From positions 17,112,001 to 17,176,000 of the forward strand of contig NC_052136.2 of NCBI RefSeq assembly GCF_016086655.4: a DNA stretch of 64,000 nucleotides, given 5' to 3'. The position numbers and the translations under genes were made by a program. Positions 24,737 through 37,400 of this stretch are shown piece after piece. The DNA is from Lepeophtheirus salmonis. Its lineage: Eukaryota; Arthropoda; Copepoda; Siphonostomatoida; Caligidae. Each line of letters begins with the position of its first letter. Position 1 is the stretch's first letter. The notes under the pieces were generated by a model. It did not search any database. It was not told the origin of the DNA and was given only the letters and a program-made list of their open reading frames with translations.

Positions 24737-27024
24737 GTTGACTTATATCCATATTTCACTACTGGATACAAGTTACATAAAAAATTGGATGATAGTAGGA
24801 GACGTGAATGTACTTGTATTCCTTGTGACAAGGTTTTAATTTATTGACCCTTGTATCAATTGATTTTCTTTGTATGTATATATGTATGGAGTTCCTTTAA
24901 AAAAGATTCATTCTTCTCAGAGGGCTTAAAATAAGAAATGTAATAAGAAAAACGACCCGTAAGATTATAATCTCTCCACCCAAAAAGGAGATCAATTAAA
25001 AGAAAACTCAAATAATTCAATATATTTTTATTTTTTCACCCAACACATTATGCGTAGTGACCATGAACTTACAAGAACAAGCCTTAAAAAGGATTCAAAA
25101 CTGTTGCTTCTAGCACCACCAAAAAAAAAAAGAAAATTAAAAGTCATTCGGAGTGATAAATTGTGTACATTCCTCATTGTCCATGATGCAATCAATGAAT
25201 TTACAGATCATCACTACACCCCAGATGATTCATTTCCTTACAAAAATATTAGTTTACGGTTACTTGTTTTAGTTATTTATTAATTGAATCGTTCATACCA
25301 GTTTTGTTGAATGTATTTTATAAGAAAATAATATTTTAATTGAATACATTATTATCTGCTTATTATTTCCTTTAATGTTGAAGCAGACTGAATTCACAAT
25401 AATTTGATTTATTCAATACATTATCTGTCAAAATCTATCAATGATTGAATAGTTGTTTTCATCTTCCTTCTTTTTCTCCTGTCAATCAGTTGTATAATAG
25501 TATGTAGGAACTATGGTTTCTCTCCCGGAACTTATCAGGGTTTTATACTTACAGTAAATTATGTCTAACCATTTAAGCTTTTTATTCGGAGTTGGATTGG
25601 ATTATTCGCATTCGAGTTAGAAAATCCATATATTATTTACATATTTGTTTGGAAATTGTATATTTTTTTTCTTATCTGATTCCTCATGGACCTAGAACAG
25701 GGTGTTTTTATATCATAGAGGGGATATACATCAAAAAGATGAAGAGCCACTGAAATAAGGTTTCACAAGAAGCGTTGCAGAGACGAAACTAATCAATTGA
25801 CGTCGAGGAATGACTCCTGTGATAAAAGACCCAGAGGCGTTGTTCTAATCCTGAATATTAATAATTGAAGGAGCATCCCAATTGAGGCTAGGTGAACAGA
25901 GTGGCCGTACACTGATATCTCCCAAATCACTTCCGTCTCTTATTTTTGATATCCTGAATTCTTCTTGCTTAGAACTTGATAGTAAAGATAGTAGAACATG
26001 CTGAGAGTAAGCATGCACCTTTCTCCACAAATATCAATGTGATACTGTTTACTTTTTTTGAAAGTTCATCTTTTTTTTTAATATATATAATAAATTAATT
26101 GTATTTGATGTAACGTATGTGATGGACCCGATAGAATATTTAAATCTACTTTAATGTCGACCCATACATGGAAGTAAAAAATTCACAATGAACTCGACTA
26201 TAAAATGTAACTGTTTATGTTTCTATCTAAAGCCAACCAATACTTTATTACAAAGAGTCGTACGAAACGACTTGCCGATATGAGCCATATTGAATGTGAA
26301 ATAATGACAATTTTCATTAATAAATCATTTATCATTTATCAATAAAAAATCATCAACAACACTTTCAGACATTTCACGCAGGGGGAAACTTGTGCTTATT
26401 TTTTAAATATATAATTAAAGTCAAAGTCGTGAACGTCACTACAAATAATTTTCCGAAGCTTCTCTATTTATAATAAATATCGCATAATAAGGTTGATACG
26501 TAATTTATCAATCATATTATCTAGGATAGCTGAAAACGAGTTAGCTCAATTTTTTTGGGACCATTGAGCTCAGTTGTTATACGACATAGTGGTAATTTAT
26601 TGGTATGAAGTTCGCATACTATCTGAACAATTTTATAGAACAAAAATCTTTCATCTTGTTCCTGTCTTGAAGTTGCTCTATGGCCTCATATACAGTGCAA
26701 CTCAGTTTGAGAAATTTAGTCTAAAGAAATTTGAAACCGGTGATATATTTTTCTGGCTATTCCACTTAATGGAAATATTTGTGATCCATTTAGATTTAAA
26801 TATAATTATAAGCTATGAAAGCCCTTTTAATTCATCTCTGGAATTTCTTGCTCCCTTTTTTTATTGAATGACAATTTTACACTTTTCCAGGGAGCAACTC
26901 AATTACTTTCCTATATTTACTAAAAGCTCTTCATCATTGGCTTAGAGTTTGACACAACTTTTGATCTTTAAGTCTCATATTCCTATTTACTCCAAAAAAT
27001 TAACGGACTTACAAACTTCATACA

Positions 27025-27080
27025 ACTGTGGGTCCTCAAACTGTGGTACGGAAGCTCCCTCTAGTGGTATGTGGAGGAAT
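27025..27080 (+). repeat. Possible hAT-type transposon end
   Basis: The text gtgggtcctcaaactgtgg followed by gtacggaagctccct and ctagtggtatgtgg follows the 'cctcaaactgtggtac...' pattern common at hAT termini. No partner end found. Confidence 0.35.
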
Positions 27081-27744
27081 GTCAATAGGTTAGGCCACCT
27101 ATTATTGTAATTATTCAGTAGGGTCATTATGGTGATTCTATAATCCCTTACGTGCGTAAATCCTCATCTTCCTATTAATCAAGGATTACGATTACAAAGT
27201 CCTAAATTTCTATAGCCTTAGTACTCCAAGGACGTATTTGTACGGTAATTATTGATATTTCACAGGCTTGTAGTCGGTTAGTTCGGGAGGGGATGCCTTT
27301 CTTTTTACGTTACCCCTCTCCCCTTGCCTGTTTGAAAGGGCAATCATTTACACTAGAATAATATCTGACTTGCTGGATTCAGTAATTAAACTACTATTTG
27401 AATTCACCGAGATAATTTGTTGATATCCCAAAAAGGCACGTGTGTCATATTCATCTCCATGTGGAAGGGCAGCCTGTAACGTCTTACCCCCATTGTTTAT
27501 GTACTTTTTTCGAGTGACCAGTAGACCGTGTTTCCACCTTTTGAATATACGTAAAGAATATATAACAATGTTTATTGTAGCAAATTGTAAATGTATCAAT
27601 AATTTAGACCTCTTTAATTATTATTAGTTGTCCATTCTAGGCCTGAAGAGGAATTATGGCAAATAATAATTATTATTATTGTTATGACTTTGACTACATA
27701 ATACTACATACATTTATGTGTATGCAAATAATTTACCTTTTTGC

Positions 27745-27775
<31 letters not shown>

Positions 27776-30103
27776 GGAAATTAAGTTGTTAAAATAAGTA
27801 CCTACATTTATATTTTTTATACTTATATAATTATACGAATTCCAGATATATTTTTTATGCTTTGTTTGCACATGGAATGAAGGGTTGGGTGAGGTATTAT
27901 ATGTTGCATACAAGTTGGGATTTTGTACAAGTTATAACTAGTACCAGTATCTAATTTAATTATAACAAGGAATCTTATTGGGGTATTATTTGATTTTTAC
28001 CCAGATATCCTTTGTTATTTCATCAGCAATTTTATTCATCAACTATTAACTGATACTATTATATCATTTTCATCTATGTATCTATTGCATATTTAAGAGC
28101 TATGGAATTATTGACTCTTTGAATATCCTGAATTGTTCTTCAGATTCGGTAATTCCTTACTTCGCTATACGACAAGCAGTTTTTTCATTGCTAGACTCTT
28201 ATTATCACGAAGAAATGTTAGTTTTGACGTTCTGTCCAAAAGAGCAACCCTTACTAAATTACGTCATCATAGATATCATCAAGTGACCAATAGATACTAA
28301 AAGCTTTACCGAACAAAACCATTAGTTAACTATTTAACATTGGTTAATCATTGGTTTAGTACTCAGTAGTATGTAGTCAGTGAGGAAATTATTTATTTGT
28401 AAACTCATTGGATTTTACAGAATACATGAGTAGTAATCATAATATATGTTATAATATTTTCTACTTAAAATTTAGTAACCTACGTGGATCTTTACTCTTC
28501 AAGTAATGCTATTGACTATGTATTAAAGATATATTTATGTATTAAACTATTCCGAGTCCTGATGATTACTCATTAGTAGTCATAGAAATATTCTAATAAT
28601 TCATACGAGCTAAAAATTTAGCCATTGTCATAATTAAAGCCAAAAGGCAGGAAATCGGTCAGTAAGAGATTAAAAACTTAGTTTAGACTCTCATTTATTA
28701 TCATTATTCCTAGTTTTTTCATTCTTCCTTTAAAATTGTGTTTATGTTTACTCATTATACATTCAAAACAATTTCAAATATACCTAGTATATAATAAATA
28801 AATGGTAAAAATAATATATTTATCTCATTCAAAAAAAAAACATGAACTTGATAACAAAGAAAACATATTTTTGGCGGGCTACAACCAATGATTAAGTCTT
28901 AGATATAAAGTATATATAGATACGTATATCAATGTATGTTGTATACCCTTACTCTCTTGCAGTAGATATATTTAAGTACAGTTGGTATACCACAAGTATC
29001 TTCTGTTTTCTTTAAGAATAAACGCTTTAATGTACATATCATCCCTCTAATTTTCCAAAGATATTTTTTTAGTTATGGAAGAAAAAAATATTTTCCTTCT
29101 AAATGACGTTTTTTTTTCTCTTTGAAAAAAATAAAAATAAATAAATAGCCGAAGAAGAAAAAGACATTTACTAAGGATTTAAGATAAGACACCTGACACC
29201 TTTTGAAAGAGGGATAAGGAAGAGGGATTCACGTCCATTGAACTCCAGTCCTCTTTCAAGAGAGGCGACAAAATACTAGTACTTTCTTCACCATGATGGG
29301 GATTACATTGTATCTCTTAACCTTTCTTCCAAGAAGGGAAAGGGAAAATGGCCAAAATCATTTAGTACTTATACAAATATTTCCAACTATGAGAATTGAT
29401 AGTCGGACAAATTTTAATAATGACAAATCGATTGTATTTACGACAATTCCATGAATCTTTTGAAGAAAAAAATCAAAGGGGTATCGCCCGAATAAAACAA
29501 TCAGCAAACGAAAAAAATATAATTTAACAAGAATAAAACGAAATAAAACTAAATCCAAAATAGAAAAAATAAATAAAAACAGAAACATAGTATATTTAAA
29601 TAAATTGCTTCTTCATTTAGTAGTAGTTAGGAATTGTTGTTCTCAGCTCTTAACAAAAGATATTTTTAGTTCAACCAATCAATCTTTGGTTTAATAATAT
29701 CATGAGTGATATAAAAATAGACAATTTACACAAAAATACAATGTAAATATTTATGCAGGAATGGAATAACGTAGTAGACCAAAAAATTGCAAATAAAATT
29801 TCATAGCTTTAACGGTCGACTTTTTAAGATATTTCGTGAGAGTCATAAATTATAATTCCAAGAAAAAGGAGTCGTCGGTAATCTTTGGAGTCGGATATCT
29901 AATGCGGGTGTCCCTTCTTGATATTTTTTCCTTTTGTTTTTCATCGTTCTATAAATCTTCTTCTTCTTCTTCAACCCTTTTCATAATTAATGAGTCGATT
30001 TTAAGGTAATGCTAGATTTTGAGCTGATGATTTAATTATAGTGTCTAGTCTTATACTGGTACTCCTCCTTTGAAAACGAGTCAAACTCACTACGGAATGG
30101 AAA

Positions 30104-30158
30104 TAAATCAGAGGTGGATTGAAACATTAAATCAGAGGTGGATTGAAACATTAAATCA
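30104..30158. repeat. 24-bp tandem duplication
   Basis: Units start at 30104 and 30128, each carrying atcagaggtggattgaaac, with a third partial unit after 30152. Confidence 0.9.
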
Positions 30159-30590
30159 AATGGATTGATAAGGTTCGATCCGTTGTAACTACACAATATG
30201 AAAGAACAATTATGATTAAGTTAGCAAAATAATCATTTTTCTTCTCATACTTAAACCCAATATAGGTGCAATTTAACAAAAAAAAATCTTTCTATGAATC
30301 ATCCATAAATGAATAAATATAATTGTCACTAGTGCATGAGCGTTTGTTTACGTAATCAATAATAGTATCCCCGTCTTTCCGCTAAGAGATTGAAATAAAA
30401 TACCTAACATATCTTATTTTGTTTATTGACCTACTGGTCCCACCATTATTATTTAATCTCTATTACACAAATATAGAGAGGTTAAGAGTCTTCTTTTTTT
30501 TCTTTTTTTTTTACAATTTTCATATGAGCAATTTTGTAGAAAATATTATTACCTATTTACACTTCATGATAGATTGCATTATTATTCTTT

Positions 30591-30820
30591 GAGACCTGCT
30601 CCGAGGACATTGCGGGGCGGGGAGTTTGATTGGGGTGGTACATCTGTCAAATGATAACGCAGGTGTCCTAAGGCCAGCTTAGTGAAGACGGAAACCTCAT
30701 TTAAAGCAAAAGGATAAATGTTTGACCTCTCCCTTCAATATGGGGCGAGGAGCAGAAATGGTGGTCTATCGATCTTCTTTATTTAAGAGCTTTAAGCAAG
30801 AGGTGCCAGAATAGTCGACA
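30591..30820 (+). pseudogene. Decayed 28S rRNA fragment
   Basis: It follows the conserved domain V region of large-subunit rRNA in order: ggggagtttgattggggtgg, then tacatctgtcaaatgataac, gcaggtgtcctaagg, gaaacctcatttaaagcaaa, and after divergent sequence tttaagcaagaggtgccaga. Several invariant positions have changed, for example gacggaaacc for gacagaaacc, and the middle is degraded or deleted. No other rRNA flanks it, so this is a relic copy, not part of an rDNA array. Confidence 0.85.
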
Positions 30821-30970
30821 GGTAAAAAAAAAATAGTGCTCATTTTATATTACTTTTAAATGCTGTTTAAAATGACTCGAGGTTTCGTGACGAAGTCACA
30901 ATTCTCCAAAAGTGGTTAGAAAAAAATTTCAATACAATTTTTTTAATACTTTGATTAAGATATTATGTCA

Positions 30971-31207
30971 ATTTTTGGTGGAGTAATGGGCAAAGTAGAA
31001 CTATGCATATACGGAACTTTCCCAATTGTCGGTATCGTTTGTCGTTGAGTCTTTAGGTTGATTTTTGATGGAGTATCGGGTAAAGCAGTAAAGTAAACCT
31101 ATCAAATCATACTCCCAAAAAGTCCATGGACAACGATACAGACAAAAGGGAAGGGTCCAAATGGTAATAAGGCATAGTTCTACTTCCCGCGTTGCTCCAC
31201 CAAAAAT
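30971..31207. repeat. Fold-back element with about 36-bp inverted arms
   Basis: Arm 30971-31005 (tttttggtggagtaatgggc then aaagtagaactatgc) pairs with 31172-31207 with a few mismatches. An internal direct copy, tttttgatggagtatcggg, lies near 31062. It sits between the 28S relic and the Ginger-like element. Confidence 0.75.
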
Positions 31208-31689
31208 GGACAATGTGCAAAATGCCCGTTAGAGCGGGTAATATGCAGAATGTACGGGCAATATACAAAATACCCACTCTAAAGTGCGTTTTGCTCATTG
31301 TCTGGCAATCTATAAAATTTCCAATAGAGTGGTCAATTTACTTTCATTTACATTGTCAGGTAAAATAATTCTGGAAAGTTGGATTTTTAAACAATTCATG
31401 TACATAATAATATATGCCAAACAGGTGAGCAGTTTGAATGTGGGCATATCCAGATTACTACAGCAATAAGTAGTGATCCAATAAAAATTTACATAAAAAT
31501 CGTTGATCTTAATTAATAATATTCGAACTACACAGATGTATATTTTGTATATATTTATTATTTTCTTCAAAACTTCAAAAACAAAAAGTTATTTCAAAAT
31601 AATCTTAAACATCTAATAAAATAACTTCTAAAATCATCTTTCTGAAGATGGACTATTTTTATTTAAATATTTGTAAATGTATCATAAAC

Positions 31690-31850
31690 ATTAAGCAATT
31701 ACAGAATAACCTATTTGTTGCAACATGAATTACAATTGTGGCATTTGCTACTACAAAGGTTGCCATTTTTTTTTCTTTTGCAAATTCACAAATTTGTTTT
31801 GCACCGGGTGTAGTTTGTGCAATTGCACCACTTAAATCCTTGTCCATTTC
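31690..31850 (-). pseudogene. Cys-rich C-terminal tail of the Ginger-like protein
   Basis: In the minus frame the text reads GFKWCNCTNYTRCKTNL, a stop, ICKRKKNGNLCSSKCHNCNS and CCNK. The spacing resembles the CXC-type zinc-binding pattern C.C....C and C......C...CH....C.N found at the ends of some transposon proteins. The stop replaces what should be a Cys codon (tga). It lies on the same strand as the integrase, downstream of it. Confidence 0.55.
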
Positions 31851-32197
31851 CATTCGACAGAATTGATGCTGTCTTTCGCAAAATAACTTCATTATATTTG
31901 GAAACTTTATTATTTCTGATGAACGACTCCTTGCATGGCTCCAATTGGCTTGTTATATAGAGTTGTTTTCAGACGCCATTTTTTGTGCCTAATTTATAAT
32001 ATCATGTCTCTGTTACATTCATCTCAAATGCCGAGACGTTGGGGGGATCTGTTTTTCCACGGGGCATGCTTGGAACTGGGACTTTGACACTTTTTCCTAC
32101 CTCAACCTACTTTAACCACTGACAGAATACACATTAATTGTCAAAATCTGGTATTCTCTCTATGCCCTCCACTTCGGGCCTTTGCTTGTCTTCATTT

Positions 32198-32700
32198 CTA
32201 AATATCTCCAAAGTTTTTCTTCTGTGGGCATATTGCACTCCTATGATAAATGCAATCTCTCAAGTCAAACCTGTATTGGATGACCATACATTGTTTCGTA
32301 TGGAGTTCGCTCAATACCGAGTGAAAGTGGTGATTCTTTGTATATTGCACAAACCACAATCCGTCAGCCAACTTATTTTTCATATTCTTAACCAGCCACA
32401 TCATAACAATGTACTGGATTTCTAGATTGGCTCTCTCAACGAATCCCTGAGATTGTGAGTACCGGGGCTTTCCATGCGCAAGTTTGCAGTCTGGCCACAT
32501 CGTAACCAGTTCTATAATTATTCCATTAGCAAACTCCCTACCATTGCCACTTTGTAATCTCTGCGGTGCTCCCTTGTCACTAAAGATGTGAAGTAAATGA
32601 TAGCAACCTCCTCAGCGGTTTTTGTCTTCAAGGGACGCAGGCAAACAAATTTAGTGAGGTGAATTGCATAAAAATCCAATTTTCCGAAAGAATTTTACCT
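32198..32700 (-). pseudogene. Gypsy/Ginger-type integrase (rve) core, inactive
   Basis: Minus-strand reading: LTKFVCLRPLKTKTAEEVA (about 32680-32620), a frameshift, then FSDKGAPQRLQSGNGREFAN, IIIELVTMWPDCKLAHGKPR, YSQSQGFVERANLEIQ and WFVQYTKNHHFHSVLS. This is the classic order of the DDE integrase core, closest in my memory to KRBA2-type domesticated integrases. The Asp expected in the S-D-N-G motif is Gly (S-G-N-G), and a frameshift interrupts the protein. The Glu of Q-G-F-V-E-R is kept. The element cannot make an active enzyme from this copy. Confidence 0.85.
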
Positions 32701-32783
32701 GAAAATGTAAATAGACAACTCTATTGGAAATTTTATAGGTTGCCCATTAGAGCGGACATTTTGCAAAATGCCCGTAACATATA

Positions 32784-34059
32784 TATCAACTTATATTAAT
32801 TTCTGCCTTGAGAACGTGGTAATCAAATCAATATTTCTGCAAAACTACACCTTTTAGAAATGTATATTTCTTTTAAAATGATTATTAATTATTTATGATT
32901 TAAATGACTTTCTATTGGTTTATAATTAATGAAAAAACTTGTGTATTGTTCATTCTTGTTTTAAATCTCCGCAAAAAAAAAAAAAAAAAATTTGGAATAT
33001 TTGAAAAAAAAATTGATGTACAATTTTAAATAAAATAAGTCTTTCTATCGCAAAAATCACATCAATGCTCCCTAAAACAGATACAAAAAACTAATTGATA
33101 ATTGGTTCTATAAAAAGGTAGAAATAGAAAAGGCTTTGTGGAATTTTTGTAAGTATTATTTAATATACAGTTTCCCAAATCTTATCAAAATGAATCATTT
33201 GTTGATGAGTTCATCTTTGAAGTAATAATTATAGGTATATTTTTTTATGGCCACCGAAGTCATTTATGATTTAAAAAAGTTTTTTTCATTAAAATTATAA
33301 TTAAGGAGATTTTTATGTTGATGGATGAGTTGTTCTTGGAATCTCAAAATTTTATGTGGCGTGTGAAAGACACAGTTGGTGGTGGCTGCTAGTTCTTTCT
33401 CTCTGTGCCTAGATATTAAAAGTGGTTCCCTCTTCTATGGGATTATACAGAGATAGTTGATCATCTCAATAATTAACTAATTAATTATGTACATAAAATA
33501 AATTAATGTTGTCTGATTATAATGTACTATGTATATGTCCCAAAAAACGACGTACTATTCATTCTTTCGTTGTTATCTTGTTTTTATATGAGACGTTGTA
33601 TAATCACATTGAAATGTTTTAATTAGAATATGATGATAATAGCTTAAATAAAGTAATGTAAAAGTTTTTTTGTCAAACAATGAGTCGATATGGATCTGTG
33701 TATATAGTATGTCACGTGAGAGTTATCTATTGAATTGCTTATGATTTGTACATAAGAAATATAAAATAAATTAAAATTTGTCTCCTCAATTAAAATGGTG
33801 AATTCAGGGAGGTTGCGTAGTTATTTATAGAGTTATTTACAGTACCTATGGGGACAATAAAGTATTTCCAATGTTCACCAAATTTGGGAGGGGGTGATCA
33901 TGTCTGTCATCGTTTTGCCACTTTGATTATAACTTAAACAGCCCTTACTCCTCTTTAATTTATTTCAGAGGCATTTGTGTGGTAGTTAATAGGGTTATAA
34001 GAAAAGTACCAATTATAGGTATTAAGAACTCTATTCAAATACCACAGCTATTTAAATAA
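32784..34059. other. AT-rich sequence without a gene
   Basis: Nothing recognised beyond an A-tract near 32970. Confidence 0.55.
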
Positions 34060-34440
34060 AAGTAAACATTTTTCCTAAAAATTTATTATTTTGTGAATAG
34101 ATGTCGATTTTTGAAAAAAAAAAATTCGAAAAAAGTTATTTTTTTTTAATTTCAAAGATCTATAGCTATTAAAAAAAAGATGAATTTTTTAGGAATTTTT
34201 TTTAAAAAGAATCTTCAAATATTCAATTTGTTTTAAAAAAATTTATAAAATTCATAACTATTCACAAAAACTTTCAAAAATTATATTTTTTGCTTTACTA
34301 AATAATTTGCCTGAAAGAGTTTTTTTATTTTCTTAAAAGAAATCCTTCCAAAAAATTTATTTACCCCTATTTTAGCATTTTTTTTTTCCTCAACAAAACA
34401 AAATTAATTTTTATTTGGGAGGGTCTACAACCCCTCCAGC
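34060..34440. repeat. AT-rich dispersed repeat, second copy
   Basis: It has aaaattcataactattcaca and ttttttaggaa blocks and ends in gggagggtctacaacccctc, paralleling the stretch at 11610-12330. Confidence 0.5.
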
Positions 34441-37400
34441 CTACTCTTTGCAATGAGTCAAATTCAAATCCAATTTGTGGAAAAACTCAAAATAGTTTCA
34501 AACACTAGTATATATCTACACAATATTGTATCAAATAACTTAGTAAATGATCCAAAATGTTGCAACTCTTCCTCAACTCCCTAAATTTAAAAAGATTTTT
34601 CTCTTTTTCTTCTCTTTTATTTATGTAAGAAAAATTCAATTGATTTACATCTGTATGTACATATTCGATGAATTGAATATATTAATTATATACAGACTCA
34701 ATTAGAGAAGTTTGATACTCCACAGGGTCCCCACGATGATACGTCCTTACAAGGGCTCTGATGGATATACATATTTGGTTGTACCGATATTATAATATTG
34801 CTTATATGTTCCGATACGAATCAAAAAAACATCAATGTAATGACCTTTTGATAAATAGGTTTTTCATTTTTCTACAAAGTTTTATCAATTTTTAAAATGA
34901 ATTTATTTTCTCGATACAATTGATGGGTTTAAAATATATAACATGTCATTTGAATTTCCATTATTTTCTTCTTTTTTTTTTATAGATTTTTACCACATTT
35001 TGAATTGATTTAATTATTCATAACAAATTGAATGTCAGTTCATTTATCACCAATATAGTATAATTTATTAGGGATGTCTCATAGAGTATGGATGAGCATG
35101 TTCACTCAAAAATTCAAAACCAGGTGAATTCCTGGAGGTTGCTTATTTAGTTAAGTATGGTGTCTTTAATGCCTCTAGCAGCCCAAAAATTATTTTCATG
35201 AATACTAATTTGGGAAGAAAAATCTTCACATTGTCTTCGTTTTATGACTACTTGATTTATGACTTTGATTCTACCCTGGGGAAATCATCTTTAAATTAGT
35301 GAACTTCTATTTATTTCTATAATATATGGCATTCAAGATTTATATTTGAAAAAAGTAACTACGGATTGTTCATCTATCCAAAAGATGCGTCATTTAAGTT
35401 CATTACAAATGGGAAGTTTGATTATTGCATATCATTTATTATAAAACAGTCATTGAATTTAAATCTACAAAAATTCTTTGTAGTAGCTTTAATTATTTGA
35501 AATAATGTAAGGGCTTATCAGACCTTTCTTGGATGCTTTCATCCATTAGGCAAGGTTCTCTGGATTTCATATTATATTCTTGTGTCATCGTTAAAAATTT
35601 GTTATTCTTCGAAACTTGCTTCGAGAACATTGACTTGTATGGTTCAAGCTTATTTCATACGGGAAATCATATACTACATAAAGTGTACAGGTGTTTTATG
35701 AAAGAGTCACTTAATTGAAGTATTATCTTTCATTTTGGTCTATGGAGTCTTCATTATTCAGTATTTATTTGCTTCACCAAACCTTTTCCCAATGAATATC
35801 ACACTAAACATATTTAATTTTGTATATGGACATACTTTATAACTAAATTAATATACATTCTTTGCCCTTATATAGACTTGACACTGAGGTATAAATAGAT
35901 TTTCTATAATGTCATCTATGTACATATTTAAAGTGTGATTATTATACAGTTACTGTGATTCCTTTATTAAAAAAATTCCTTATTTCCCCTACCAATATAT
36001 ATAAAATTTCTGCCCCCAAAAAATAATATATACAACATATTTTTTCCTAATAATATTATGTAGAAGATCTTAAGTAATACGCCGTTTACGCGCTAGCGTT
36101 AAAGTCTCCCTTTTTTATTTAACGCATGAAGAAAAAAGCATCGTAAACTATCAAGTTGATTTTTTTTCTTTTTTACATACAAGACACAGATTTAAAAAAA
36201 ATAATGAAATAGTTCACATTTTGAATCCTTCTGAAGGAGTTGTTGGTTGTTGGGTTGTAAGGTTGTATGTTACTACAACTTATTTAGTTTTTGAAAAGTG
36301 GTGTACCTAAAATATTGGAGCTCTATCTAAAGAGTGTACTTATTAATTCCCTCAATAAGGTATCTCATTTAACACATTTTTTAATGTATTTTATTATGTA
36401 CATATTAAAATGCATGCCTCAATGCAAATATCAAATAATTCTTGACATTTTTGTAATAATACAATGTATTTTTTTTATTTAACATTGCCCAAAAATTAGC
36501 ATGAGAAAAAGTTCTTACTAAAATCAATGGACATATATTTAAGAAAATCTGTGAATTTTTCAATCATGCAATCTCATATCACGCATGAAAATAAAAACAT
36601 GGGATTTTGTTGATACTGGACAAACGAAAATGATTTTTTAAACTTTGGTTAGGGGATCATTCTATAAGTTTTGAAGGATGACATTTGGATTGTAATTTTT
36701 TGGCAAACATACAATATAAATTTTCCAGAAATTGAGTCTGTATAAATTCAAATTCAATTATAAATAATTATAATATTATGTCCTTTTTGGGCCTTTGGCA
36801 TAAATGAAGGCAGAGTAGTGAAACAGTATCAACTATTGAATGTAAATGTGTACGGATAAAGGGCTTTGATTTTTTTAAACATATTGATAGTTCCAAAGAG
36901 TATTTAATCTTCAATCATTCGGATTATTTACAGTATTTATCAATGCATCAAAAAGTATAAGGTCTGATAGGATTATTCTGAATTACTTGATCTAGTAGTT
37001 CACTAGAATATAGATAAATAAACTAACAATGGATTTTGAATTAAAGTATTAAAAATTAAAAGCTGTTTATAATTCAAATATTTACTCTAATTTGTAATAT
37101 AAGTTTCTTTTTTTACTATTAGACTTATATCCAAAACCCTTATATTCCAGATCCTTAATAAAGGAAGGAAGATTTGTTTTAGGGGATACTAGACTAAGGT
37201 GGTTCAATATAAATTAATTGTCCCCCTTGGTTTTATTTATATAAATTAGCCTATGATTCATTTCATGAGGTAATAAAGATTCAAGTTTTTCTTTGACTTT
37301 GTCAAATATAGATTGAGTCAGTCTCGTCTTTTGAACGAAAATACTAACCTTTACTTAGTTCAAAAATATAACCCTTTTGGCACATGAGTATTTTATTCCT

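Larger units (their letters stand above)
24745..30590. other. AT-rich sequence without an assigned gene
   Basis: It includes a hAT-type terminal fragment (27025), an A-tract (about 27745-27773) and a 24-bp tandem duplication (30104). A less AT-rich stretch at 25720-26040 and a frame at 27348-27599 are discussed as findings; neither is called as a gene. Confidence 0.5.
31251..32779 (-). mobile_element. Ginger-like DNA transposon with decayed integrase
   Basis: The left end tgtacgggcaatatac and the inverted right end tgttacgggcattttgc begin similar terminal inverted repeats. Both include ctattggaaattttata further in, and the repeats extend roughly 90-100 bp. The minus strand between them encodes a Gypsy-like integrase core followed by a Cys-rich tail and no reverse transcriptase. 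Retroviral-type integrase flanked by TIRs with a TGT start is the signature of Ginger elements. The 4-bp flanks (agaa and tata) do not match, so the target duplication is lost or an end is misplaced. At 1.5 kb it is shorter than complete elements. Confidence 0.65.

Noticed and set aside
25050..25283. 77-codon frame with a PPKKKRKLK stretch like a nuclear localisation signal
   Set aside because: The Lys run comes from a poly-A-like tract. No family resemblance or splice context supports a gene.
32138..32425. 95-codon + frame
   Set aside because: It is the antisense shadow of the integrase relic.
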